Shown one piece after another: positions 36,601 through 45,830 of a stretch of 64,000 nt of DNA. This stretch comes from Pseudomonas tremae (lineage in GTDB: Bacteria > Pseudomonadota > Gammaproteobacteria > Pseudomonadales > Pseudomonadaceae): the NCBI RefSeq assembly GCF_001401155.1, contig NZ_LJRO01000153.1, positions 248,001-312,000 of the forward strand. The letters run 5' to 3'. Both the position numbers and the translations under genes were made by a program. The notes beneath the pieces are model-generated. The model made no database searches. It saw nothing but the letters and a program-made list of their open reading frames with translations, and was not told where the DNA came from. Each line of letters starts with the position of its first letter. Within the stretch, counting starts at the first letter, position 1.

Positions 36601-37211
36601 CCCGACCGTTTCGTACGTTGCTGCTGCTGGGTTTGCTGGGCCTGTCTTCACTGGCCCAGGCTTTCGACCTGCAGCAGTTGAGCGACCAGCTCGCCAAACC
36701 TGCGGTGGTGCAAGGCCGCTTCATTCAGGAAAAGCATTTGCGCGCCCTGCCGCAGCCGCTGCTCAGCAAAGGGCGCTTTGTCCTCGCCAGAGATTTCGGC
36801 CTGCTCTGGTTGCTGGAGACACCGCTGAAACAGGATTACCGCATCACGGCCAGCGGCATTTCCCGCCGTGAAACCGTCGGCGACGTCAGCACCTGGAAAC
36901 CGGTGCCGAACAAGAACGCCGGTGCCGAGCAGAACCGCCTGTTCCTCTCCGTGCTGCAGGGTGACAGCAGCGGCCTGCAACGGGATTTCGACTTGCAGCT
37001 CAAAGGCGATGCGAGTGCATGGCAACTGACTCTGGTGCCGCGCTCGCTGTTGCTGCAACAGGTCTTCAAGCAGATCAACATCGATGGCGGCGAGCTGGTC
37101 CAGCGGATCGAACTGCTGGAAACCCAGGGCGACAGCACGGTTCTGAAAATGATCGACAGCAGCAGCGCCCCGGCCCTGACAGATGCGCAGCGTAATGACT
37201 TCAGCAACTGA
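36597..37211 (+). CDS. LolA-like periplasmic lipid carrier (ApeL position)
   Basis: A 204-residue exported protein of the outer-membrane lipoprotein carrier (LolA) fold. A signal peptide spans residues about 1-22 (LLLLGLLGLSSLAQA) before FDLQQLSDQLAKPAVVQGRFIQEKHLRALPQPL, the LolA-like start. Probably shuttles the lipid-linked polyene across the periplasm. ATG 36597 overlaps the thioesterase stop (ATGA). Confidence 0.85.
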   Translation: MTRPFRTLLLLGLLGLSSLAQAFDLQQLSDQLAKPAVVQGRFIQEKHLRALPQPLLSKGRFVLARDFGLLWLLETPLKQDYRITASGISRRETVGDVSTWKPVPNKNAGAEQNRLFLSVLQGDSSGLQRDFDLQLKGDASAWQLTLVPRSLLLQQVFKQINIDGGELVQRIELLETQGDSTVLKMIDSSSAPALTDAQRNDFSN

Positions 37212-39582
37212 GCGGCGACTGCCGCGACTGTTCCTGCTGATTCTGGCAGGCATTCTGGCGCTGGCCGTCTGGCAATGGCACGACCGTTCGCCGCTGTCGG
37301 CCAACCTCATGGAGCTGGTGCCGGGCACTGACAACGATGCGCTGGTAGAGAGCGCTGAAAAGCGCATGCAAGAGCCGCTCAACCGCGAAATGCTGGTGCT
37401 GGTGGGGCATACAGATCGCCAGCAAGCCGTCGAGCTGGCCCGCAAACTGGGCGAGCAATGGCAGGCGAGCGGTCTGTTCGAGAAGGTTCAGTGGACGCTG
37501 CAGGCTGACCTGCCAGCTTTGCGCACCCAGTTGCTGAAAGGCCGTATTGCGATGTTGCCGGCAGCGGATCGGGCACTGTTGATCGAAGACCCGAAAACCT
37601 TCATCGAGCAACGCGTGCAGACCCTGTTCGACCCGTTCGCCGGTTTCAGCCTGGTGCCGAGCCAGGATGACTGGCTGGGCCTTACCGGACGCATTCAGAA
37701 CGGCCTGCCAAAACAGGGCTCGGTCGAACCCGACTTGGCCAGTGGCGCGTTGATTGCTACCGCCGAGGGCAAAAGCTGGGTGCTGCTGCGCTCGCGAACC
37801 CGCAGCGATGCGTTCGACATGCACCTGCCCGGTCAGGTCGCCGACCTGCTGGCGCAGGCCCGAGTGCAGGCGAGCGACGCCGGTGGCCAGTTGCTTGCAG
37901 CCAGCGGCCTGCTTTACGCGGCAGACGGCCAGAAGCAGGCCAGCCGGGAAATTACTTGGGTTGGCGGCGGTGCTACGGCAGGTATTTTGTTACTGCTGTT
38001 GCTGGCCTTCCGGCGCTGGAGTGTGCTGCTGGCATTCGTCCCGGTGGTGGTCGGCATGCTGTTTGGCGCAGTCGCCTGCGTGGCATTTTTCGGCAACATG
38101 CATGTCATGACATTGGTGCTGGGCTCCAGCCTGATCGGCGTGGCCGTGGATTACCCGCTGCATTACCTGTCCAAAAGCTGGAGCATGAAGCCTTGGCGCA
38201 GCTGGCCTGCGTTGCGCCTGACGCTGCCCGGCCTGAGCCTGAGCCTGATCACCAGCTGCATCGGCTACCTTGCACTGGCCTGGACGCCCTTCCCGGCACT
38301 GACGCAAATTGCTGTGTTCTCGGCTGCAGGCCTTGTGGGCGCCTACCTGACAGCGGTGTGCCTGCTGCCCGCGCTGCTCGCAAACGTAGAGATCCGTCCT
38401 GCGCAATGGCCATTGAGGCTGGCACAGCAGATGCTCGATTGCCGGGCTGCACTGCTGCAACGCATCAACACGCCGATCCTGCTGGTACTGCTGCTGGCCT
38501 TTTGTGCCGGAGGCATCTGGCACCTGACCACCAAGAACGATATCCGCCAATGGGTAGCTGCCCCTCAGGCGCTGACCGACGAAGCCCAGACCATCGCGCA
38601 AATCACCGGCTATCAACCGACCAGCCAGTTCTTTCTGGTGCGCGGCAAGGATCAGCAGCAGTTGCTGGATCGCCAGACGGCGTTGACCCAGCGGCTTGAT
38701 CAACTGGTGAGCATGGACAAGCTGCAGGGCTACATGGCGATCAACCAGTTGCTCGACTCGCCGGCCGAGCAGCAGGCGACCCGCGACGCTCTGAGCAAAC
38801 TGCCGCAGTACTGGGGGCCGCTGGTGCAACTCGGCGTGCCGGCCAACGCCTTGAAGGCCGAACTCGCCCAACTGCAGGCCCTGCCGAAGCAAGACATCGA
38901 TGGTGCGCTGCAAGGCCCGCTGAGCGAGCCGTGGCGCACACTCTGGCTGGGCGCCATCGACAACCCTGAAGGCGGCGTTGCGGGAATCGTCAGTCTGCGC
39001 GGCCTGAACAGCATGGCGTTATTGCGCGTGCAGGCTATCGGGCTGGAAGGCGTGCAACTGGTTGACCGCCTTGGCGAACTCAATGACGTGTTCGCTCACA
39101 CGCAGATCAGCGCCGCCGAGCTGAAACTGGCTTCATGCCTGTTGATCGTCCTGCTGCTGATTGTCCCGTTCGGCTTCAATGGCGCATTGCGCATCGTCGC
39201 GCTGCCTCTGCTGGCAGCGTTGTGCAGCCTCGCCAGCCTGGGTTGGCTTGGCCAGCCGTTGACCCTGTTCAGCCTGTTCGGCCTGCTGTTGGTCACCGCA
39301 ATCAGCGTCGATTACGCCATCCTGATGCGCGAACAGGTCGGAGGGGCCGCAGTCAGCCTGCTTGGCACGCTGCTGGCGGCCGTCACCACCTGGCTGTCGT
39401 TCGGCCTGCTGGCGGTTTCCGGCACTCCGGCGATCAGCAATTTCGGGCTATCGGTCAGCCTGGGGCTGGCCTTCAGCTTTTTGCTCGCACCGTGGGCCAG
39501 CCCGCGTCAAGACACTCATGTGCCCTTATCGTCCTCCCCTGCCTCCGTCAAATCGGAAAGGAACAGCCGTGCCCATCATTGA
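37195..39582 (+). CDS. MMPL/RND-family exporter (ApeM position)
   Basis: A 795-residue inner-membrane transporter with the RND half-repeat design: one N-terminal helix (about 15-30), a large periplasmic loop, a first block of five or six helices (about 255-400), a second periplasmic loop and a second helix block (about 645-780). VAVDYPLHYL and ISVDYAILMREQ carry the paired acidic positions typical of MMPL helix 4-like segments. Expected to extract or flip the polyene lipid for LolA-like transfer. Confidence 0.86.
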   Translation: MTSATERRLPRLFLLILAGILALAVWQWHDRSPLSANLMELVPGTDNDALVESAEKRMQEPLNREMLVLVGHTDRQQAVELARKLGEQWQASGLFEKVQWTLQADLPALRTQLLKGRIAMLPAADRALLIEDPKTFIEQRVQTLFDPFAGFSLVPSQDDWLGLTGRIQNGLPKQGSVEPDLASGALIATAEGKSWVLLRSRTRSDAFDMHLPGQVADLLAQARVQASDAGGQLLAASGLLYAADGQKQASREITWVGGGATAGILLLLLLAFRRWSVLLAFVPVVVGMLFGAVACVAFFGNMHVMTLVLGSSLIGVAVDYPLHYLSKSWSMKPWRSWPALRLTLPGLSLSLITSCIGYLALAWTPFPALTQIAVFSAAGLVGAYLTAVCLLPALLANVEIRPAQWPLRLAQQMLDCRAALLQRINTPILLVLLLAFCAGGIWHLTTKNDIRQWVAAPQALTDEAQTIAQITGYQPTSQFFLVRGKDQQQLLDRQTALTQRLDQLVSMDKLQGYMAINQLLDSPAEQQATRDALSKLPQYWGPLVQLGVPANALKAELAQLQALPKQDIDGALQGPLSEPWRTLWLGAIDNPEGGVAGIVSLRGLNSMALLRVQAIGLEGVQLVDRLGELNDVFAHTQISAAELKLASCLLIVLLLIVPFGFNGALRIVALPLLAALCSLASLGWLGQPLTLFSLFGLLLVTAISVDYAILMREQVGGAAVSLLGTLLAAVTTWLSFGLLAVSGTPAISNFGLSVSLGLAFSFLLAPWASPRQDTHVPLSSSPASVKSERNSRAHH

Positions 39583-40816
39583 TAGGGAAATGCGTCAGGT
39601 CGTGGTCATCGGTGCCGGCCCCGCCGGTTCGATTGCGGCCGCGCTGCTAAAGCGCCAGGGTCATGACGTGCTGATCATCGAGCGCCAGCTTTTTCCGCGT
39701 TTTTCGATCGGCGAAAGCCTGCTCTGTCATTGCCTGGACTTCGTCGAAGAGGCGGGAATGCTCGACGCGGTGCAGGCTGCCGGTTTCCAGCGCAAGAATG
39801 GCGCAGCCTTCGCGCGCGGCGAGCAGTACAGCGATTTCGATTTCGGAGACACCTTCAGTCACGGCAAGCCCACCACCTTCCAGGTACAGCGCAGCGAGTT
39901 CGATAAACTGCTGGCCGATCAGGCCGAGCTGCAAGGTGTGGAGATTCGCTATGAGGAGGAAATCATCAGCGCAGACGTCGATGGCGCGCAGCCTGTATTG
40001 CGGGTAAAGCGCGCAGATGGCAGCCAATACAGCGTGCAGTCTGCCTTTGTGCTGGACGCCAGCGGCTACGGTCGCGTGCTGCCGCGCCTGCTGGACCTGG
40101 AAGCACCTTCGGGTTTTCCGGTACGTCAGGCAGTGTTTACGCATGTCGAAGATCACATCGACAGCCCACCCTTTGATCGTCAGAAAATCCTTGTCAGCAT
40201 CCACCCGCAGCACAGCGACGTGTGGTTCTGGACGATCCCGTTCAGCGAGGGCCGTTGCTCGGTGGGCGTGGTGGCCTGCGCCGAGCGCTTCAAGGACAAG
40301 CCCGACGACCTGGACGCCTGCCTGCGAGCCTTTATCGATGAAACACCGCAACTGGCGAATGTGCTGAAAAATGCCGTCTGGGATACGCCTGCCAGAACCA
40401 TCGGCGGCTACTCTGCCAACGTCAAAACGCTGCACGGCAAGGGCTTCGCGCTGCTGGGCAACGCTGCAGAGTTCCTCGATCCGGTGTTCTCTTCGGGCGT
40501 GACCATCGCCATGCGTTCAGCGAGCATGGCGGCCGGCGTCCTGAGCCGGCAGTTGCAGGGCGAGCCTGTGGATTGGGAAAGCGAATTTGCCATCCCGCTG
40601 AAACGTGGCATCGACACCTTCCGGGCCTATGTCGAAGGCTGGTACGACGGCACCTTCCAGAGCGTCATCTTCTACCCCGGCAGCGCTCCGGACATTCGCC
40701 GCATGATCAGCTCGATTCTGGCCGGCTATGCTTGGGACGAGCGCAACCCGTTCGTCAGCGAACCCAAGCGACGCCTGCGCACGCTGTCGGAAATCTGTGC
40801 GGACAGTGGCTCATGA
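39569..40816 (+). CDS. FAD-dependent halogenase-like oxidoreductase
   Basis: A 415-residue flavoprotein of the flavin-dependent halogenase/phenolic hydroxylase group. It has GAGPAGS (residues 15-21), IGESLLCHCLDF, a KNGAAF segment (Lys76) like the catalytic-lysine region of phenolic halogenases, VWFWTIP (about residue 213), which fits the halogenase WxWxIP motif, and LLGNAAEFLDPVFSSGV for FAD. It may halogenate or hydroxylate the aryl head. Similar enzymes occur in the brominated xanthomonadin clusters. The start is GTG 39569 behind GGAAAGGAA; ATG 39590 is an alternative. Confidence 0.8.
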   Translation: MPIIDREMRQVVVIGAGPAGSIAAALLKRQGHDVLIIERQLFPRFSIGESLLCHCLDFVEEAGMLDAVQAAGFQRKNGAAFARGEQYSDFDFGDTFSHGKPTTFQVQRSEFDKLLADQAELQGVEIRYEEEIISADVDGAQPVLRVKRADGSQYSVQSAFVLDASGYGRVLPRLLDLEAPSGFPVRQAVFTHVEDHIDSPPFDRQKILVSIHPQHSDVWFWTIPFSEGRCSVGVVACAERFKDKPDDLDACLRAFIDETPQLANVLKNAVWDTPARTIGGYSANVKTLHGKGFALLGNAAEFLDPVFSSGVTIAMRSASMAAGVLSRQLQGEPVDWESEFAIPLKRGIDTFRAYVEGWYDGTFQSVIFYPGSAPDIRRMISSILAGYAWDERNPFVSEPKRRLRTLSEICADSGS

Positions 40817-41544
40817 CTCGACCGTTCCTGAGCGACAGCTACGTCGAGGAAACCCGCTTCGGGCTGTGGTTTCTGCGCAGCCATACCTGGCAACACCGCG
40901 TGCTGCGCGTCGCGATCGACGACCTGCGCACGCTGTTTTCAAGCCCGCCACCGGTTGCGCCGGTCTTGCTGGATGCCGGTTGCGGGCAGGGCAAGTCGTT
41001 CCAGCACCTGAGCAAGGTCTTCAAGCCGTCCAGGCTGATCGGTGTCGACGCCGATCCGCACAGCCTGAGCATGAGCCTCCAGGAAGCGGTTGCCAAAGGC
41101 ATTGAGGTGGAGCTGATCGGCAGTGACTGCGCCGCCCTGCAATTGCCGGATGCCAGCGTCGATCTGCTGTTCTGTCATCAGACCTTCCATCATCTGGTCG
41201 AGCAGGAACAAGCGCTGGCCGAGTTTTTCAGGGTACTCAAGCCGGGCGGTTATCTGTTGTTCGCAGAGTCCACCGAGGCCTATATCGACACCTGGGTGAT
41301 TCGCTGGCTGTTCCGTCACCCTATGCACGTTCAGAAAAGCGCCGATCAGTATCTGGACATGCTCCGCGAGCAGGGCTTCGAATTCGCCGCACATAATGTT
41401 TCCTACCCTTACCTGTGGTGGAGCCGCGCCAAGGATTTCGGCTTGCTGGAAGCCCTGAAACTGCGCAAGCCCAAACCATTCGGGCAACGAGAAGAAACCC
41501 TCGTCAATGTCGTGGCCCAAAAACCGTTGCGAGGTGACGCCTGA
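40813..41544 (+). CDS. SAM-dependent methyltransferase (class I)
   Basis: A 243-residue Rossmann methyltransferase: VLLDAGCGQGKSFQHLSKVF (about 45-64) binds SAM, LIGVDADPHSL follows, then LIGSDCAALQLPDASVDLLFCHQTFHHLVE (about 98-127). Likely methylates the aryl group (O- or C-methylation), as in other aryl polyene clusters where ApeB has this role. Overlaps the flavoprotein stop as ATGA. Confidence 0.84.
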   Translation: MTRPFLSDSYVEETRFGLWFLRSHTWQHRVLRVAIDDLRTLFSSPPPVAPVLLDAGCGQGKSFQHLSKVFKPSRLIGVDADPHSLSMSLQEAVAKGIEVELIGSDCAALQLPDASVDLLFCHQTFHHLVEQEQALAEFFRVLKPGGYLLFAESTEAYIDTWVIRWLFRHPMHVQKSADQYLDMLREQGFEFAAHNVSYPYLWWSRAKDFGLLEALKLRKPKPFGQREETLVNVVAQKPLRGDA

Positions 41545-42026
41545 TGATCCGACTGCTGTTGCTGGTCTTTCTGTTGCTTGGCGGCTGCGCTGCACAGGCG
41601 CCACTGCCTGCTACCCCGCCGACCCTGCAATTGCCGATGCAACTGCACATCGAACGTCACCAGGCGGAGCAGAGCCAGGACTGGGTGCTGGTCATCCAGC
41701 GCGAACCGACCGGGCTACGTTGGTCGATGATGGACCCGATGGGCATTCCTCAGGCACGCCAGCTGCTGATCAACGGAGAGTGGCAGGCCGATGGTCTGCT
41801 GCCGCCCAACCCAGAGGCCCGCGAATTGTTTGCGGCATTGATGTTTGCCATGACGCCTGATCTGGAAATGCATGGCCGCTATCCCACGGCTTATCGCCAA
41901 GGCATGCAGCGCCGCCTGGATGACCGCTGGCTGGTTGAATACCAGTCGGCCAACGCGTTCACCATCCGCCTCAAGGACCATCTGAGCTACAAAGTGACCC
42001 CGCTGAACAACGGGACCGCGCCATGA
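41544..42026 (+). CDS. DUF3261-type lipoprotein (ApeN position)
   Basis: A 160-residue predicted lipoprotein. The lipobox LLGGC puts the lipidated cysteine at residue 15, followed by AAQAPLPATPP and a beta-rich soluble domain (LHIERHQAEQSQDWVLVIQREP...). LolB-like in outline; may receive the polyene lipid at the outer membrane. ATG 41544 shares a base with the preceding TGA. Confidence 0.8.
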   Translation: MIRLLLLVFLLLGGCAAQAPLPATPPTLQLPMQLHIERHQAEQSQDWVLVIQREPTGLRWSMMDPMGIPQARQLLINGEWQADGLLPPNPEARELFAALMFAMTPDLEMHGRYPTAYRQGMQRRLDDRWLVEYQSANAFTIRLKDHLSYKVTPLNNGTAP

Positions 42027-43219
42027 CCGCCTACCTCAATGCGCTAGGGGTCATCTGTTCGCTGGGTGCAAGCCGAGAAGAAGTATCGCGCAGGCTGTTT
42101 GCCGGTGACAGCTCAGGCATGGTGGTCGAGAGCGGCTGGGTGCCAGAGCGTGCGCTGCCAGTCGGGGCGGTAAAGGCCGAACTGCCGGCCATGCCGCCAG
42201 CCATGAGTTCGCAACACAGCCGCAACAACCAGTTGCTGCTGGCCGCCGCCTTGCAAATCGAAGACGATATTCGGCTGGCCATCGAACGCTTCGGTGCAGC
42301 GCGCATCGGCGTCATCATCGGCACCAGCACTTCCGGCATCGACGAAGCGAGTAGCAGCATGGCGATCTGGCTGCGTGATAAAGCGTTCCCCGAACACTAC
42401 GATTATCGCCAGCAGGAGCTGGGCGCACCGGCTGGTTTCCTTGCCAGCTGGCTGCAATTGACCGGCCCGGCCTACGTGATTTCCACCGCCTGCACATCCA
42501 GCGCACGCGCATTGCTCAGTGCTCGTCGGGCTCTGGACATGGGCCTGTGCGATGCCGTGCTGTGTGGCGGCGTCGACAGCCTGTGCAAGCTGACCCTCAA
42601 CGGTTTCTCGGCGCTCGAAGCAATGTCGCCCCAGCTGTGCAATCCATTCTCGCGTCATCGAAACGGGATCAATATCGGCGAGGCGGCCGCGCTGTTTCTC
42701 ATGACCCGAGAAGCTGGCAGCACGCATTCGGTTGCGCTGTTGGGCGCGGGCGCCAGTTGCGATGCTCACCACATATCAGCCCCCGAACCCAGCGGACGTG
42801 GCGCACAGAACGCCATGTTGCAGGCGTTGAGCAATGCCCGACTGGACGCCGCACAGATCGGCTATCTGAACCTGCATGGCACAGCAACGCCGCTCAACGA
42901 TGCGATGGAAAGCCGTGCGGTGCAGGCCGTGTTCCCGGAGGGTGTGCCCTGCTCTTCGACCAAACCACTCAGCGGCCACACACTGGGCGCGGCCGGGGCG
43001 CTGGAAGCCGCCTTTTGCTGGCTGAGTCTGGCGCCGCACAACAGCCAACAGGCCCTGCCGCCACACGTGTGGGACGGCGAGGCAGACCCACAGCTGCCTG
43101 CCCTGCAATGGACACTGCCGGGCACTCGCCTGGCCTCTGCCGACGCTCGCTACATGATGAGCAATTCCTTTGCCTTCGGTGGCAACAACATCAGCCTGAT
43201 TATCGGAGATGCCCCATGA
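42023..43219 (+). CDS. apeO: Beta-ketoacyl-ACP synthase, ApeO type
   Basis: The 398-residue elongating ketosynthase of the polyene PKS. The full Cys-His-His triad is present: ISTACTSSARAL (Cys about 157), LHGTATPLND (His about 293) and KPLSGHTLGAAGALEAA (His about 326). It is expected to form a heterodimer with the ApeC-type protein encoded at 28749-29468. Overlaps the lipoprotein gene by 4 nt. Confidence 0.9.
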   Translation: MTAYLNALGVICSLGASREEVSRRLFAGDSSGMVVESGWVPERALPVGAVKAELPAMPPAMSSQHSRNNQLLLAAALQIEDDIRLAIERFGAARIGVIIGTSTSGIDEASSSMAIWLRDKAFPEHYDYRQQELGAPAGFLASWLQLTGPAYVISTACTSSARALLSARRALDMGLCDAVLCGGVDSLCKLTLNGFSALEAMSPQLCNPFSRHRNGINIGEAAALFLMTREAGSTHSVALLGAGASCDAHHISAPEPSGRGAQNAMLQALSNARLDAAQIGYLNLHGTATPLNDAMESRAVQAVFPEGVPCSSTKPLSGHTLGAAGALEAAFCWLSLAPHNSQQALPPHVWDGEADPQLPALQWTLPGTRLASADARYMMSNSFAFGGNNISLIIGDAP

Positions 43220-43671
43220 CCGAGTGGCCGCTCGCCGAACTTATTCCCCACGCTGGCGACATGATCCTTATCGATCAGGTGCTGGACTTTGACGCAGAGC
43301 AGATTCACACCCGTCTGACCGTGCGCGCCGACGGCCTGTTCAATCAGGCGGACGGCAGCCTGCCCGCCTGGCTCGGCGTAGAACTCATGGCACAAAGCGT
43401 GGCGGCCTTTGCCGGCTGCCAGGCGCGTATCAAGGGCGAAGCGGTCAAGCTGGGTTTTCTGCTCGGCAGCCGCAAGTTCGAATGCAATGTGGCGCGCTTC
43501 CCTCTGGGCAGCGAACTGCATATTCATGCCATACGCTCGCTGCAGGATGACAGCGGCATGGGCGTCTTCGAATGCACCCTGACCGGCCCGGACATCACAG
43601 CGTTTGCCCGCCTCAATGTATATTGCCCAACCAACACTGCTGATTACCTGGCTGAAGGAGCCCCGGCATGA
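43216..43671 (+). CDS. apeP: Hotdog 3-hydroxyacyl-ACP dehydratase, ApeP type
   Basis: A 151-residue hotdog protein with LIPHAGDMILIDQVLDF (His12) and AWLGVELMAQSVAAFAGCQAR. In the studied system ApeP and ApeI form the active dehydratase heterodimer; here the ApeI part is the C-terminal domain of the ligase fusion. ATG 43216 overlaps apeO as ATGA. Confidence 0.86.
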   Translation: MTEWPLAELIPHAGDMILIDQVLDFDAEQIHTRLTVRADGLFNQADGSLPAWLGVELMAQSVAAFAGCQARIKGEAVKLGFLLGSRKFECNVARFPLGSELHIHAIRSLQDDSGMGVFECTLTGPDITAFARLNVYCPTNTADYLAEGAPA

Positions 43672-44396
43672 CTGAATCGATACTGGTCACCGGCTCCAGC
43701 CGTGGCATCGGCCGCGCCATCGCCTTGCGTCTGGCACAGGCCGGCTATGACCTGATCTTGCATTGCCGCACCGGGCGCAGTGAAGCCGAGGCCGTGCAGG
43801 CCGAAGTACTCGCCTTGGGACGTCAGGCACGGGTTCTGCAATTCGACGTCTCGGACCGCGCCGCCTGCAAGACGATTCTGGAAGAGGACGTGGAAACCCA
43901 CGGTGCGTATTACGGCGTGGTGCTCAACGCCGGTCTGACCCGCGATGGCGCCTTTCCGGCACTCAGCGAGGACGACTGGGATCAGGTGCTGCGGACCAAT
44001 CTGGACGGTTTCTACAATGTCCTGCATCCACTGACGATGCCGATGATTCGCCGTCGTGCTGCAGGCCGAATTGTGTGTATCACCTCGGTCTCGGGCCTGA
44101 TCGGCAACCGTGGGCAGGTCAATTACAGCGCGTCGAAGGCAGGTCTGATCGGCGCTGCCAAAGCACTGGCCATTGAACTGGGCAAGCGCAAGATTACCGT
44201 CAACTGCGTCGCACCGGGGCTGATCGACACAGCGATGCTCGACGAGAACGTTCCCGTGGATGAACTGATGAAAATGATCCCGGCACAGCGCATGGGCACG
44301 CCCGAAGAAGTTGCTGGCGCTGTGAATTTTCTGATGTCGGCGGAAGCCAGTTACATTACCCGACAGGTGCTGGCCGTCAATGGAGGGTTGTGCTGA
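43668..44396 (+). CDS. apeQ: 3-oxoacyl-ACP reductase, ApeQ (FabG-like)
   Basis: A 242-residue short-chain dehydrogenase that reduces the beta-keto group in each extension cycle. TGSSRGIG (8-15), NAG (87-89), Ser140, Tyr153 and Lys157 of YSASK form the cofactor and catalytic set. Uses NADPH by analogy with FabG. Overlaps both neighbours. Confidence 0.92.
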   Translation: MTESILVTGSSRGIGRAIALRLAQAGYDLILHCRTGRSEAEAVQAEVLALGRQARVLQFDVSDRAACKTILEEDVETHGAYYGVVLNAGLTRDGAFPALSEDDWDQVLRTNLDGFYNVLHPLTMPMIRRRAAGRIVCITSVSGLIGNRGQVNYSASKAGLIGAAKALAIELGKRKITVNCVAPGLIDTAMLDENVPVDELMKMIPAQRMGTPEEVAGAVNFLMSAEASYITRQVLAVNGGLC

Positions 44397-45622
44397 TGAA
44401 GCGTGTGGTGGTCACCGGTATGTCCGGCATTACCTCAGTGGGCAGCGACTGGGCCACCATCAATGCGAGTTTCACGGCCAACCGCAGCGGCATTCGCCGG
44501 ATGGACGAATGGGACCGTTTCATCGAGCTGAATACTCGCCTGGCTGCCCCCATCGACGATTTCGCCGTGCCTGCGCACTGGACGCGCAAGCAGTTGCGCA
44601 GCATGGGCCGTGTCTCGCGGCTGGCAGTGGGCGCCGCCGAACAGGCGCTGATCATCGCCGGGCTGCTGAATGACCCGATCATTCGCGACGGCCGCATGGG
44701 CACAGCCTGCGGCTCATCCACCGGCAGCACCGACGAGATCAAGGCCTTCGGCAACATGTTGATCAACTCGGTGGCGCTGGACCTGAATGCCAATTCGTAT
44801 GTGCGCATGATGCCGCACACAACGGCGGCCAACATCAGTATCTTTTTCGGCCTGACCGGACGCCTGATCCCGACCTCCAGCGCCTGCACCAGCGGCAGCC
44901 AGGGCATCGGTTACGCCTACGAAGCGATCAAATTCGGGCGTTTGCCCTTAATGCTGGCAGGCGGTGCCGAAGAACTGTGCCCGACCGAAGCGATGGTGTT
45001 CGACGCACTGTACGCGACCAGCCTGAAGAACGATGCACCGCACACCACGCCGCGTCCTTACGACAGCGGGCGCGATGGGCTAGTCATCGGTGAGGGCAGC
45101 GGCATGCTGGTGCTTGAAGAACTTGAACACGCCCAGGCACGCGGTGCGCCGATCTATGCCGAGGTAGTCGGCTTTGGCAGCAATGCCGACGGCGCTCACA
45201 GCACCCGGCCAGAACAAACCACCATGCGCCGCGCCATGGAGCTGGCCCTGGAAGATGCGGGCTTGCCGCCGGACGCCATCGGCTACGTCAACGGGCACGG
45301 CACGGCCACCGAACAAGGCGACATAGCCGAAACCCTGGCCACCAGCAGCCTGTTCGGCCCACGCATGCCGCTCAGTTCCCAGAAAAGCTTCCTCGGCCAC
45401 ACCTTGGGCGCATGCGGCGCACTCGAATCATGGTTCAGCATCGAAATGCTCAACAGCGACCGATATATCCACACCCTGAACCTGACTGACATTGACCCAC
45501 AATGCGGGGAACTGGACTACATCGTCGGCGAACCCCGGAAGATGAGTAACGAATACGTCATGAACAACAACTTTGCCTTTGGCGGAGTAAATACATCGTT
45601 GATCTTCAAGCGTTGGGGTTGA
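44396..45622 (+). CDS. apeR: Beta-ketoacyl-ACP synthase, ApeR type (FabF-like)
   Basis: A 408-residue ketosynthase, last gene of the cluster. It has PTSSACTSGSQGIGYAYEA (Cys about 163), GHGTATEQGD (His about 302) and KSFLGHTLGACGALE (His about 337). A second complete ketosynthase in these clusters is thought to act in an early or special condensation. ATG 44396 shares its A with the apeQ stop; an in-frame TTG/ATG pair just upstream is less likely. Confidence 0.9.
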   Translation: MKRVVVTGMSGITSVGSDWATINASFTANRSGIRRMDEWDRFIELNTRLAAPIDDFAVPAHWTRKQLRSMGRVSRLAVGAAEQALIIAGLLNDPIIRDGRMGTACGSSTGSTDEIKAFGNMLINSVALDLNANSYVRMMPHTTAANISIFFGLTGRLIPTSSACTSGSQGIGYAYEAIKFGRLPLMLAGGAEELCPTEAMVFDALYATSLKNDAPHTTPRPYDSGRDGLVIGEGSGMLVLEELEHAQARGAPIYAEVVGFGSNADGAHSTRPEQTTMRRAMELALEDAGLPPDAIGYVNGHGTATEQGDIAETLATSSLFGPRMPLSSQKSFLGHTLGACGALESWFSIEMLNSDRYIHTLNLTDIDPQCGELDYIVGEPRKMSNEYVMNNNFAFGGVNTSLIFKRWG

Positions 45623-45748
45623 GAGGTAGTCCATACGCAGAACAAGGTTTCTGCCCCCAAGGCGTGAGAGTTTCAGGAGATTAAGACCGCTACGATGGGC
45701 TGCAAAGGGGCCTTCGAACAGGTCTACGCTCCGCGCAGGACGAAGTTC

Positions 45749-45820
45749 TGGACGCCATGCAACCGATCTTGAGTCTGCGGGAGCGCACAGTTTTGTGACG
45801 CAGAGCGTGAGGAGCGATAG
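45749..45820. repeat. Degenerate copy of the type A intergenic repeat
   Basis: CTGGACGCCATGCAACCGAT (45749-45768) and GTGACGCAGAGCGTGAGGAG followed by CGATAG (45795-45820) match modules of the copies at 27488-27638 and 6089-6200, but the arms no longer pair perfectly. Lies between apeR and the convergent LysR gene; the rest of 45623-45830 shows no gene. Confidence 0.6.
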
Positions 45821-45830
45821 GTGTTCTTCC

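Noticed and set aside
28749..45622. Fatty acid or carotenoid biosynthesis cluster as an alternative reading
   Set aside because: No phytoene synthase or desaturase genes; the CLF-like protein, twin ACPs, two ketosynthases, exporter and LolA-like protein fit the aryl polyene type.
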